Shown piece by piece: positions 1 through 7,669 of a stretch of DNA of 17,010 nt. Positions within the stretch are counted from its first letter, which is position 1. Each line of letters opens with the position of its first letter. A program made the translations under genes and the position numbers. The notes under the pieces are model-generated. The model saw only the letters and a list, made by a program, of their open reading frames with translations. It was not told the DNA's origin and searched no databases. The stretch is taken from NCBI GenBank assembly GCA_947460445.1, contig CANHHS010000020.1, positions 1 through 17,010 of the forward strand, in the 5' to 3' direction. The stretch comes from Opitutia bacterium (GTDB taxonomy: Bacteria; Verrucomicrobiota; Verrucomicrobiia; Opitutales; UBA953).

Positions 1-2441
1 CGTACGCCGTCTTTGCCAAGGCGCTCAAGGTAAGTTAGCACGCGCACTTTGTGTGCAAAGTTGCCCCAGTGACGGTGGAAGCTGCCGATACTCTTAGGAG
101 CCTTGTAAGGCACTAATGTGTTACCGACTTTGCGAATTTGCATCCCTGGGATGAAGTCGACGATGCGATGCGAGACGGCGACCATACCGTCTCCGGGTCC
201 ACCACCACCGTGTGGCACTGTCCATGTCTTGTGCAGATTGTTATGCACCGCATCGACGCCGAGTTTGTCGAGGTCGAGCCATCCAGCGATGGCGTTCATA
301 TTAGCGCCATCCATATAGACTAAGCCGCCGATTGCGTGAATGCGTTCGGCCATCACGCGGAAGTTTGTTTCGAAGACGCCCGAAGTGTTAGGGTTTGTGC
401 ACATCACGCCACAAATGCGTGAGCCAAGCTCGGCAATACGGGCTTCGAGATCGACTAAATCAATTTCGCCACTCGGTGCAGCCTTCAGCACGACGATACC
501 GTATTTCTTGCCATCGATAACTTTGGTTTCAAATCCAGCGGTCGCAGCGGTCGCAAAATTCGTCCCGTGTGCGCTATTGGGAATGAGTAATACGTCGCGG
601 CCATGGTCACCGCGTGCACGGTGATAAGCCTGGAACATCTTAATGCCCACAAGTTCGCCTTGAGCGCCCGCTACAGGCTGCGTGACTACGCCAGCAAGGC
701 CAGTGATAGCCTTAAACCATTCTTGGTGTTGGTAGATGACTTCGAGGCAGCCTTGGACGTCCTCTGTGGGCGCCTGTGGGTGTGCCGCAGTAAATCCTTC
801 AAGGCCTGCCGCCCAATCATTGATGTGCGGGTTATACTTCATTGTGCAGGAACCAAGCGGGAAGCAGCCAGTGTCTGGAGATACATTTTGTTCTCCGAGG
901 CTCGTGTAGAACTCGCGAAGTTCGGCGGCAGTGAAGCCGGGTATTTCTGCAGCCTCAGTGCGACGTAGTGCGGAAGGAACTTCCGTAATCTTCGCGATGC
1001 CTGTCGCTTTGCCGTAGAGGCCTTCAAAGAAGGCGACGAGTCGGTCACAGTCTGCAGTGGATTGTAAATCTGAGAGCGAAATTTTGAGTAACTGGCAGTT
1101 GCAAGGTGTTCGGCCAGTGATATCGATACCGACGTGAAGTCCAGCTGCTCGACCTTTCTGAATAACGTCAGCAGCAGAACCTGGTAGCATCAGCGAGAAT
1201 TCATTCCAGAAGGGTTGATCTGCATGGCAGATTTTCAGGCCAGGAATGGCACCGAGTCGCGAAGCAACGGAGACGGCATGATCGCGTCCGGCTTTAACCG
1301 CTGCAGCCATGCCTTTGTCGCCGCGCTCTAAGACGGCCGCGCCCGCAACCGTTGCAATGAAGGCTTGGTTTGAGCAGATATTGGAAGTGGCTTTATCGCG
1401 ACGGATGTGTTGTTCGCGTGTGCTCATAACCATGACGAGGCATTCGCGTCCTGCACTGTCCTTGGCTTTACCGACAAAGCGACCTGGTGTGGCACGAACA
1501 TCGTTGCGCGTTGATTCAGTGTAACGAACGGCAAAGAGGCCTAGGCCAGGTCCGCCAAAGTTAGCGCCAATGGCGAGGTGTTGAGCTTCGCCACAAATAA
1601 TATCGGCACCTTTTTTGCCATAGCGGGCAGGTTGTTTGAGGCCTCCTGTGGCAAGGAGCATGGGGTCGACGATGGCGATGGATTTAACGCCGAGTTCAGC
1701 GGCAACGTCCGTGAGTGCGTCAACATCTTCAAGTAAGCCAAGGTTGTTGACCTGGGGGAAAGCAATCGCAGCTAGGCGCTTGCCCAACGACGCTGCGGCT
1801 GTGCGAATGCCTTCAGCGCTGATGCGACCTGTTTTTGCATCGGGTTGTACGAGGACGATATTTACTTTGGTGTCAGCGGCATGTGTGCGTAGCACTTCGA
1901 TGTCGCTCGGGAAAATATTGGCAGCCACTAGTACACTGTCTGCTTCATCTACGAGTCGCAGTGCACAGCAAATGGCTTCGTAAAGAGCGGTAGAGCGATC
2001 GTAGAGCGAAGAATTAATAGCCTCAAAGCCAGTCAGTTGACTCATTACGCACTGATAAATCCAGTGCGTTGCCAGTGTGCCCTGTGACCGTTCAGGTTGG
2101 TAGGGAGTATACGAAGTGGTGAGATTCCGAATGCCGCAAACGAAAGGCACAATTGACTGAGTTTTGTAAACTTGCAGACCGTCACCCAAGAAGGGAGTTA
2201 AGTTATGGTTACGCTTTGAAAGCGCTTCCATTTTGTCTGCCAACTCTTGGTAGCCGATTTCGTCAGGAAGGGGTAAGTCGCCTTTAAATTTCACACCTTC
2301 TTCGATGTGCGAAAACATTTCAGCGAACGATTTCGCGCCGACGGCTTTGAGCATCTCTTGGATGTCGCCCTCGGAGGCAGGAATATAGTGCCGTGCGAGC
2401 TCGCGGTTAATTTTGGCGGGGTCGTAAGGGAGCTTAGCCAT
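1..2441 (-). CDS. gcvP: Glycine dehydrogenase (decarboxylating), P-protein, single chain; 3' end outside window
   Basis: P-protein of the cytoplasmic glycine cleavage system: PLP-dependent decarboxylation of glycine and transfer of the aminomethyl group to lipoyl-GcvH. The frame is open from ATG at 2441 to the left edge (813 codons); the usual length is about 930-960, so over 100 C-terminal residues are missing. Residues 1 to about 470 resemble the GcvPA subunit (MAKLPYDPAKINRELARHYI near the start, then LARHYIPASEGDIQEMLKAVG-type sequence). From about residue 480 it resembles GcvPB: LGSCTMKYNP, PVAGAQGE, NSAHGTN, YMDGANMNAI, then the PLP site NLHKTWTVPHGGGGPG with Lys near residue 738. The sequence looks closer to the two-subunit type than to the E. 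coli single chain, yet no stop or start separates the halves. No Shine-Dalgarno precedes the ATG. No gcvT or gcvH is visible here. Confidence 0.95.
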   Translation of the reverse strand, partial: MAKLPYDPAKINRELARHYIPASEGDIQEMLKAVGAKSFAEMFSHIEEGVKFKGDLPLPDEIGYQELADKMEALSKRNHNLTPFLGDGLQVYKTQSIVPFVCGIRNLTTSYTPYQPERSQGTLATHWIYQCVMSQLTGFEAINSSLYDRSTALYEAICCALRLVDEADSVLVAANIFPSDIEVLRTHAADTKVNIVLVQPDAKTGRISAEGIRTAAASLGKRLAAIAFPQVNNLGLLEDVDALTDVAAELGVKSIAIVDPMLLATGGLKQPARYGKKGADIICGEAQHLAIGANFGGPGLGLFAVRYTESTRNDVRATPGRFVGKAKDSAGRECLVMVMSTREQHIRRDKATSNICSNQAFIATVAGAAVLERGDKGMAAAVKAGRDHAVSVASRLGAIPGLKICHADQPFWNEFSLMLPGSAADVIQKGRAAGLHVGIDITGRTPCNCQLLKISLSDLQSTADCDRLVAFFEGLYGKATGIAKITEVPSALRRTEAAEIPGFTAAELREFYTSLGEQNVSPDTGCFPLGSCTMKYNPHINDWAAGLEGFTAAHPQAPTEDVQGCLEVIYQHQEWFKAITGLAGVVTQPVAGAQGELVGIKMFQAYHRARGDHGRDVLLIPNSAHGTNFATAATAGFETKVIDGKKYGIVVLKAAPSGEIDLVDLEARIAELGSRICGVMCTNPNTSGVFETNFRVMAERIHAIGGLVYMDGANMNAIAGWLDLDKLGVDAVHNNLHKTWTVPHGGGGPGDGMVAVSHRIVDFIPGMQIRKVGNTLVPYKAPKSIGSFHRHWGNFAHKVRVLTYLERLGKDGV

Positions 2442-2487
2442 GGTTGTGCATGTATTTGTGAAGGCTACCCGACCTCTCGCAACCGTC

Positions 2488-2508
2488 ACCCCCTCGTTTG
2501 TAGGGGGT
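2488..2508 (-). promoter_or_regulatory. GC-rich hairpin in the presumed gcvP leader
   Basis: The sequence ACCCCCT (2488-2494) is exactly repeated in inverse as AGGGGGT (2502-2508) with a 7-nt loop, ending 47 nt upstream of the gcvP start. Neither strand has a T-run after it, so it does not look like an intrinsic terminator. I could not match the leader to a glycine riboswitch. Its function is unknown; it may be a leader hairpin or an operator. Confidence 0.35.
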
Positions 2509-2640
2509 ATTAGAAGAATTTAGGGGTGGGGTAAGTAAAAGAGTATATAGGTTTTGAGGGGCCTTGGGCCTTTGTTGGCAAAAGGGGCGGGATTCAAGCC
2601 TTCCACCTTATACCTTTGGGGTTTAGTCGTTTAATCCCTT

Positions 2641-3072
2641 ATGCCACTGCTGCCCCAAGGATCTTTTCTTTTTCGGACAAAAACATGGTTCGATCAGACG
2701 GACGGCTTAGGCATCCTGCACCATTCTCATTACGTGCTGCTAATTGAACGTGCGCAGAAGACTTTTTTTGTGGAGACAATGGGGGTCGATACGCTTGACC
2801 CCGGAATAGCTCCCGACGTTTACGTGGTCGTTCGTGATCTTGATTTACATTACCTCACGCCCATCCGGCCTGAGTGTGAAATCAATATTGTGTTAACCGT
2901 GCGCAAGGTTCGTGCTGCCGGCCTGACGGTTGATTTTGAATTCCGATCTATCGACGATAAGACAGTGCATTGCCGTGGGTCGCGTACGGTTTGTCGAATG
3001 GATGGCAAGACCCACCAGCCCGCGCCTTGGACGGAGGATTTTAGGAAACGCCACGAGGCGCTGGTCCGTTAA
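2641..3072 (+). CDS. Acyl-CoA thioesterase, 4HBT/YbgC-like hotdog fold
   Basis: A 143-residue single-hotdog protein, the usual size for 4-hydroxybenzoyl-CoA thioesterase/YbgC relatives, which hydrolyse acyl-CoA thioesters in the cytoplasm. The signature is at residues 17-38: FDQTDGLGILHHSHYVLLIE, with Asp21 where the family has its catalytic Asp (usual form D-x-G/M-G-x-x-x-H/N). The segment at 62-75 (VVVRDLDLHYLTPI) matches the following central strand. It stands alone on the plus strand, divergent from gcvP, and its last 32 nt overlap the 3' end of nth. There is no Shine-Dalgarno before the ATG. The substrate cannot be told. The neighbouring ole genes handle long-chain acyl compounds, but a link is only a guess. 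Confidence 0.85.
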   Translation: MPLLPQGSFLFRTKTWFDQTDGLGILHHSHYVLLIERAQKTFFVETMGVDTLDPGIAPDVYVVVRDLDLHYLTPIRPECEINIVLTVRKVRAAGLTVDFEFRSIDDKTVHCRGSRTVCRMDGKTHQPAPWTEDFRKRHEALVR

Positions 3073-3682
3073 GCTTCGCGCATATTCGACAGGTCTTCCC
3101 ATTGCATCCGCGTGCAGTGCAGTGCTCGCGCCCATAGAAAATAATTCTCAAGTGAAGTTGGTTCCAGGATGACTCGGGGAAGGCTCGCTTAAGGTCCGAC
3201 TCTACTTGTTTCACTGATTTTCCCTCGCTGAGCTTCCAGCGTTTCGCCAGGCGGTGAATGTGCGTGTCTACGGGGAATGCAGGGACTCCAAAGGCTTGTG
3301 CCATCACGACGGAAGCAGTTTTGTGTCCAACGCCTGGAAGCTCTTCGAGTTCAATAAAAGCCTTTGGCACTTCTCCGCCGTGTTTCGCAATGAGCATTTG
3401 GGATAGCCCCACGAGTGCTTTGGATTTCTGAGGAGCTAGCCCAAGTTGCCGAATCAGCTTATGTACACGCGGTACGCCGAGTTTGGCCATCTGTACAGGG
3501 TTGCCCCCTTCCTTAAACAGAGCGGGCGTGATTTCATTAACTTTTTTATCGGTGCATTGAGCGGAGAGTACGACGGCAACAAGGAGGGTGAATGCGTCGG
3601 TGTGATCCAGTGGGATAGGGGTAGTTGGGTAGAGCTGAGCAAGTTCTTCAGAAATCCATTTAGCTCGTTCCGCTTTCTTCAT
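3041..3682 (-). CDS. nth: Endonuclease III (DNA glycosylase/AP lyase) with non-standard Fe-S cysteine spacing
   Basis: Base-excision-repair enzyme that removes oxidised pyrimidines and cleaves AP sites; 213 residues from ATG 3682, the normal size. Helix-hairpin-helix at 113-124 (LEELPGVGHKTA) carries catalytic Lys121; the catalytic Asp is Asp139 in FPVDTHIHR. The early motif LLVAVVLSAQCTDKKVN (33-49) is typical of Nth. The C-terminal cysteines are 188, 193, 198 and 201 (C-X4-C-X4-C-X2-C), not the usual C-X6-C-X2-C-X5-C. The frame is open 44 codons further upstream, but that stretch lies inside oleD and looks unlike Nth, so I take the ATG 4 nt after the oleD stop. It is the third gene of oleC-oleD-nth and overlaps the convergent thioesterase gene by 32 nt. 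Confidence 0.93.
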   Translation of the reverse strand: MKKAERAKWISEELAQLYPTTPIPLDHTDAFTLLVAVVLSAQCTDKKVNEITPALFKEGGNPVQMAKLGVPRVHKLIRQLGLAPQKSKALVGLSQMLIAKHGGEVPKAFIELEELPGVGHKTASVVMAQAFGVPAFPVDTHIHRLAKRWKLSEGKSVKQVESDLKRAFPESSWNQLHLRIIFYGREHCTARGCNGKTCRICAKLNGPAPRGVS

Positions 3683-3686
3683 GAAA

Positions 3687-4679
3687 TTAGTCACGTAAAC
3701 TATAAGCCAAGCGATCGAGTGCCTCCCATGTGTCGTGGGCGGGTCGCAATCCGAGGTCGCGACGTGCGGCAGAAACATTGAACCAGTGATCTTTAGCGAG
3801 TTCGGTTGCGACAAACCGTGTCATTGGCGGTTCGCCGCCGAGGCGCAATGTCGCCCACATGGCTTCCAGTGTAGCACCAGTGGCATAGGCTATGGGCAGT
3901 GGGATACGACGTGTCACGGGCTTGATACCGGCGCCTTTGAGTAAGCGATTCACAAACTCCCAAAGTCGGACCGGTTCGCCTTGTGAGAGAAAGTAAGCCT
4001 GTCCGTTGGACCGACCTGCCATGAGTGCCTCGAGCGCGTTTAGGTGGGCATCAGCAGCGGTATCGACATGGGTGACGTCGACTTGATTGTTCCCGTCGCC
4101 AATAATGCTTAATCGCCCAGAACGTGCGCGTGCCAAGATGCGTGGGAAAATGTGCGGATCGTGAGGACCCCAAATCAGGTGTGGGCGGAGAGAGCAGGTG
4201 CGTAGGCCACTGACGATTGCTGTGCGCACGCGGCGTTCAGCTTCGGCTTTGGTGCGGGCGTAATGACAGAGCCAATTTCGTCCATACGGAAGCATCTCAT
4301 CGGCTCCACGAAAGGACTCGCCGTTAAAAACAACACTCGGGGTGCTCGTATGGACGAGGTAGGGGACGCCTTCTGCTTTGCAGGCATCGATCACGGACTG
4401 TGTGCCGCCAATATTGATGCGTTCATAATCTGTACGTGCTCCCCATACGCCTGCTTTAGCGGCAACATGGAAGATGGCCTCGCACCCACGTGCAGCCTGG
4501 CGGATATGCTGACAATCAGAGATTTCACCGGCAAAAAATTCTACGCCTCGTGCGGTTAAGTCGGCATGAGTTTTGCGTCCTGTCACTCGTACGCTCCATC
4601 CGCGGGCAAGACAGCGTTCAACAATTGCGCGCCCAAGAAAGCCGCTGCCGCCTGTCACTAGCACGCGGCGTTGGCTCAT
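3687..4679 (-). CDS. oleD: OleD-like 2-alkyl-3-oxoalkanoate reductase (extended SDR)
   Basis: A 330-residue NAD(P)-dependent extended short-chain dehydrogenase of the 3-beta-HSD/epimerase type. The nucleotide-binding motif TGGSGFLG is at 9-16, the conserved TSTPSVVFNG at 111-120, and the catalytic pair Tyr140-x-x-x-Lys144 in YARTK. In the known pathway OleD reduces the 2-alkyl-3-ketoacid made by OleA to the 2-alkyl-3-hydroxyacid used by OleC. I call it OleD because it starts within the last codons of oleC (ATGA overlap, 4676-4679), a characteristic pair, and because the TSTPSVVFNG and GPHDPHIFPRI-type segments fit. On its own it could be described only as a sterol-dehydrogenase-like SDR. nth follows 4 nt after its stop. 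No oleA or oleB is in the window. Confidence 0.82.
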   Translation of the reverse strand: MSQRRVLVTGGSGFLGRAIVERCLARGWSVRVTGRKTHADLTARGVEFFAGEISDCQHIRQAARGCEAIFHVAAKAGVWGARTDYERINIGGTQSVIDACKAEGVPYLVHTSTPSVVFNGESFRGADEMLPYGRNWLCHYARTKAEAERRVRTAIVSGLRTCSLRPHLIWGPHDPHIFPRILARARSGRLSIIGDGNNQVDVTHVDTAADAHLNALEALMAGRSNGQAYFLSQGEPVRLWEFVNRLLKGAGIKPVTRRIPLPIAYATGATLEAMWATLRLGGEPPMTRFVATELAKDHWFNVSAARRDLGLRPAHDTWEALDRLAYSLRD

Positions 4680-6343
4680 CGTAGTATATCCCCGTCGCGC
4701 ACAAACCCTCGGGTGTTCCAGGTGCGTGTAACGGAGAGGCGATGTATTTTTGCGTTGTGGCGGATATCGGTCGGCAGCGTTCGTTGAAAAACAATAGCGG
4801 CTACGCGCGCAGTGTGTCTATTGGCAGAGGCATGGTGGCGAAGGTCATCGACCAATACTTTGGCTTCACGAAAATCAGCGGGCATGCGACGTGGTTCAAT
4901 AACTAGAACAGCTCGCTGTTTGCCGCGCGGTCCTAGGCCAATGAGGGCACAGCGCCGAACGTCATCGTGGTCGGAAAAAGATGGCTCTACGGATTCGGTC
5001 GTCATTGTGCCGTCCGACGTTTCTAATTTTTCTGCGCGTCGACCCTGGAACCAAAGCCGGCCACGCTCATCGATTGCGCCTAGGTCACCCATGCGATGCC
5101 AAATGCGCCCCTGTGCATCGATTGTCTTCGCTAATGCCGTGGCTTCAGGATTTCGGTTATAGCTGCGCGTCACTGTTGGACCTGTGGCAAGGATCTCACC
5201 AATTTCGCCCGGGGCACACGGTGTGGCGTGCTCAAGTTGATCCAGTGGCCCATCCTCTTCGCGGACCACACGAATTTCAACGCCGGCAGCTGGACGTCCA
5301 ACGCACGTGCCTTGACCTCGTCGTGCGCCTGCGCCTGTTTCCGAAAGAATCTCGGCGGACTGGATATTGGTCACAGGTAAGCACTCTGTTGCACCATACG
5401 GCGTGTGTACGGTGGCGTTTGGGGCTACCCTTGATAGTCGTGAAAGCAGGCCAGGTGGCACTGGTGCGCCCGCAATCATAATACGATGCAGGGATGGCAG
5501 TGTTACGTTTCGAGATTCAGCTGCCCGAGATAGAATGTCCCATAGCGTCGGCGACCCAAAGCTAGTGGTAATACGTTCGGACTGAATGGCTTCAATAAGT
5601 GGCTCTGGGTCTGCAGACGCCGGACGCGCGGGGTTCATCCATGGTGTCACGGTTGTGACACCGAGTGCGGGGTTGAAGAGCGCGAATACAGGAAGAAGGG
5701 GTAAATCAATTTCTCCCTTGGTGATTCCGAAGGTCTGACGAACCAACGTAATTTGTGCGTCGAGCATGCCATGCGTGTATACGACCCCTTTCGGCGTACC
5801 GGTTGAACCCGATGTAAAAAGAACTGCAGCCGTCTCATCGCTTTTGCCCTCGTGAATGGTGCCGGGTCTTTGGGATCGCGCTGCTTCAATGGAGCGGTAC
5901 CAGCTACTATCTCCAACAGTCACTCGTGTTTTCAGACTCGAAAAAGCATCGAGTGGGAGGTGTGAAAAAAGCGTTGCCCGCCGAATGCCAATTAAAGCGG
6001 ACGGGCGAGTTTTTGCGATACACTTGAGCAACATTCCAAGCCCCATCCCTGGATCGAGTGCAACGGGAATGCCTCCAGCTTTTAGTAACCCGTACATGCC
6101 AACAATGAGGTCTTGTCCAGGGCGTAAGGCTAAAAGTACGTGGTCGCCCGGAGCGATGCCAGCTGAGCGGAAAAGCCGAGCGGCTGCGTCACTGAGGGAG
6201 TCGAGTTCGCCAAAACTCGAAGTGTGGTAGCCAATATGTCCATCAGGGCCGAGTGATACGGGGGACTTGATTGCAGTGACATGCGGTCGCTCCTGGGCGA
6301 TTTGGCGCAGGTGACGAGCGACGTTGTGCGAGGATGGCTCCAT
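4676..6343 (-). CDS. oleC: OleC-like beta-lactone synthetase (AMP-dependent synthetase family)
   Basis: ANL-superfamily enzyme of about 555 residues. OleC uses ATP to convert 2-alkyl-3-hydroxyacids to beta-lactones, which OleB decarboxylates to long-chain olefins. Numbering from the GTG at 6355: the adenylate motif LFTSGSTGTPKGVVYTH is at 179-195, YGATE at 320-324, the hinge-region GDLG at 423-426, and the C-terminal DIRHNAKIHR at 531-539 carries the late Lys (536). The RHNAKI-type ending and the overlapping oleD downstream separate it from ordinary fatty acyl-CoA ligases. Two starts are possible: GTG 6355 or ATG 6343, four codons later; neither has a Shine-Dalgarno and I prefer the ATG. A terminator for the previous gene sits just upstream (6402-6430), so its promoter must be within about 6344-6400. 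Confidence 0.87.
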   Translation of the reverse strand: MEPSSHNVARHLRQIAQERPHVTAIKSPVSLGPDGHIGYHTSSFGELDSLSDAAARLFRSAGIAPGDHVLLALRPGQDLIVGMYGLLKAGGIPVALDPGMGLGMLLKCIAKTRPSALIGIRRATLFSHLPLDAFSSLKTRVTVGDSSWYRSIEAARSQRPGTIHEGKSDETAAVLFTSGSTGTPKGVVYTHGMLDAQITLVRQTFGITKGEIDLPLLPVFALFNPALGVTTVTPWMNPARPASADPEPLIEAIQSERITTSFGSPTLWDILSRAAESRNVTLPSLHRIMIAGAPVPPGLLSRLSRVAPNATVHTPYGATECLPVTNIQSAEILSETGAGARRGQGTCVGRPAAGVEIRVVREEDGPLDQLEHATPCAPGEIGEILATGPTVTRSYNRNPEATALAKTIDAQGRIWHRMGDLGAIDERGRLWFQGRRAEKLETSDGTMTTESVEPSFSDHDDVRRCALIGLGPRGKQRAVLVIEPRRMPADFREAKVLVDDLRHHASANRHTARVAAIVFQRTLPTDIRHNAKIHRLSVTRTWNTRGFVRDGDILR

Positions 6344-6401
6344 CTCTACGGGCACAAACTACGAAGGACCGCAGGCGCTCCGCAAGAGGCTTCCCGGGTA
6401 T

Positions 6402-6430
6402 AAAAAAGCCCCTTTGAAAAAAGGGGCTTT
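6402..6430 (-). terminator. Rho-independent terminator after the lipoprotein gene
   Basis: On the plus strand, AAAGCCCCTTT (6405-6415) and AAAGGGGCTTT (6420-6430) form a perfect 11-bp inverted repeat around a GAAA tetraloop. Read on the minus strand the second arm runs into six T residues (6407-6402), as expected of an intrinsic terminator for the gene ending at 6449. On the plus strand the arm is followed by TTTGGGGG, so termination is one-directional. It insulates the oleC operon from the genes upstream. Confidence 0.88.
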
Positions 6431-6448
6431 GGGGGACGAGCTAGAAGC

Positions 6449-6709
6449 TCAGTAGTCGGTAATCGTGATAGCGCCCCAAAGAAGGGTAATACGGTCACCG
6501 CTCGTTGTTCGGCGCGCATAGAGCTCGTCTGTCTTTAAGCGAATCGTCGCTGAATTGTTTGAAGCATACGAAGAAGGTTCGATGACAACGAGGCCAAGAA
6601 AGTTATGGGAGGGCTCCATGGCGACGCCGCGGCCGTGATTCGGGGTGTCGTAAGTGGTGCAACCAGTCAAAATGGCAGTCGCTATCAGAAGGAGGTTTGA
6701 GGTCTTCAT
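6449..6709 (-). CDS. Small putative lipoprotein, function unknown
   Basis: An 86-residue protein from ATG 6709. It begins MKTSNLLLIATAILTGC: a Lys near the start, a hydrophobic stretch and a lipobox LTGC with Cys17, so it should be a signal-peptidase-II-processed lipoprotein. The mature part is about 70 residues, polar, with no membrane segment and no family I recognise; it ends GDRITLLWGAITITDY. In-frame ATGs upstream at 6733 and 6793 would put extra polar residues before the signal sequence, and the latter overlaps pilD, so I chose 6709. It follows pilD closely on the same strand and is closed by a strong terminator, so it is probably the last gene of that unit. No Shine-Dalgarno. Confidence 0.7.
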   Translation of the reverse strand: MKTSNLLLIATAILTGCTTYDTPNHGRGVAMEPSHNFLGLVVIEPSSYASNNSATIRLKTDELYARRTTSGDRITLLWGAITITDY

Positions 6710-6771
6710 CAGTAGGGTGGTGTTTGTTATCATCTGTCTTGGTCGGGTTAGAGACAAGTCTGGATTAGGGT

Positions 6772-7629
6772 TTATCGACCCAAATTCATCCACATTTCGA
6801 CCAGTTCGTTGCCTCTAAAGAACCAGATAGCCCCAGCGATTGCTAAGCTGGGTACAAACGGCACAGATGCAGGTCCTGGGCTATTTTTAATACGGGCCCG
6901 AATTAGACTAGGAAGTACAAGCACAAGGCCGACGATTGCTCCGCCGAAGAGAGTGAAAAGTGCACCCTGCCAGCCGCCGAACGCTCCCATGCCTGCGCAA
7001 AGTATAATGTCCGCTTCTCCCATAGCTTCTTTACCAAAGAAGACGGTGCCGAGGGTGCGAACCCACCATGTTGCAGCTGTACCCACAGCCACGCCAACGA
7101 GCGCGGTTTCTAGTGATGCGATGCGATCAAGGATGGCGAGTGAATGTCCACCTTCTCCGTGTATCGATGGCAAGGCGACGGCGAGGGTGAGGCCGATTGC
7201 GACCAGTAAGAAGTTGGGTCCGTCTGGCACGAGCATGGAGTCAATGTCGCAAGCCGTCAGCAGAAGGAGTATTGGTAAAAGGAAAGATGCTGCGATCGCA
7301 CGGTCGGCGGGGAGCCAAAACCAAGCAGCTGCTAGGGCTAATCCGCCGGCAACTTCAAGTAGGGGATAGCGTAAGGAAATGGCTTGTCCGCAACAGCGAG
7401 CCTTCCCTCGGAGGGTGAGCCATCCGATGACAGGTATGTTTAACCAGAAAGGAATCCGTTGTCCGCAAGCACAGCTTGAGGGCGGGCTTACAATCGATTT
7501 TCCAGTTGGAATGCGATGGGCGCAAACATTGAGAAAAGAACCAATACACAACCCGATGATTCCTGCGATAGAAGCCACGGCAAACGCGTGGTGCTCGCGC
7601 AGTTGCTCAATTTCTATCAGCGTAGGCAT
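6772..7629 (-). CDS. pilD: Prepilin peptidase (type IV leader peptidase/N-methyltransferase, A24 family)
   Basis: Inner-membrane aspartic protease that cleaves and N-methylates type IV pilins and type II secretion pseudopilins; 285 residues, normal for the bifunctional form, with many hydrophobic segments (about 15-36, 92-107, 111-126, 139-155, 176-195, 215-245, 258-272). The N-terminal motif GSFLNVCAHRIP is at 30-41. The cytoplasmic domain that usually has two C-X2-C pairs has Cys53/Cys55 (SSCACG) and Cys79/Cys80 (ARCCG). Catalytic Asp candidates are in DIDSMLVPD (128-136) and Asp207 in AMGEADIIL; the usual GxGD reads GEAD here. No pilin or secretion genes are adjacent. It lies 63 nt after aroE with a weak hairpin between, and the lipoprotein gene follows it. 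Confidence 0.92.
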   Translation of the reverse strand: MPTLIEIEQLREHHAFAVASIAGIIGLCIGSFLNVCAHRIPTGKSIVSPPSSCACGQRIPFWLNIPVIGWLTLRGKARCCGQAISLRYPLLEVAGGLALAAAWFWLPADRAIAASFLLPILLLLTACDIDSMLVPDGPNFLLVAIGLTLAVALPSIHGEGGHSLAILDRIASLETALVGVAVGTAATWWVRTLGTVFFGKEAMGEADIILCAGMGAFGGWQGALFTLFGGAIVGLVLVLPSLIRARIKNSPGPASVPFVPSLAIAGAIWFFRGNELVEMWMNLGR

Positions 7630-7669
7630 AGAATAAAGATACCTTAAATGGGGACGGCCTAAAGACTAA

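Noticed and set aside
603..968. 121-codon plus-strand frame opposite gcvP
   Set aside because: It is antisense to a well-conserved part of gcvP and its protein resembles nothing; a shadow of codon bias.
2580..2612. tRNA or tmRNA T-arm-like sequence (TTGAATC/ATTCAAG) in the gap upstream of gcvP
   Set aside because: The flanking bases cannot form the 5-bp T-stem on either strand and no acceptor or anticodon arm can be drawn.
3683..3814. 44-codon upstream extension of nth
   Set aside because: It overlaps the 3' end of oleD in another frame and has no Nth-like sequence; ATG 3682 just after the oleD stop is better.
6809..7369. 186-codon plus-strand frame opposite pilD
   Set aside because: Low-complexity Pro/Ala/Arg/Ser protein antisense to the conserved membrane protein; no start signal.
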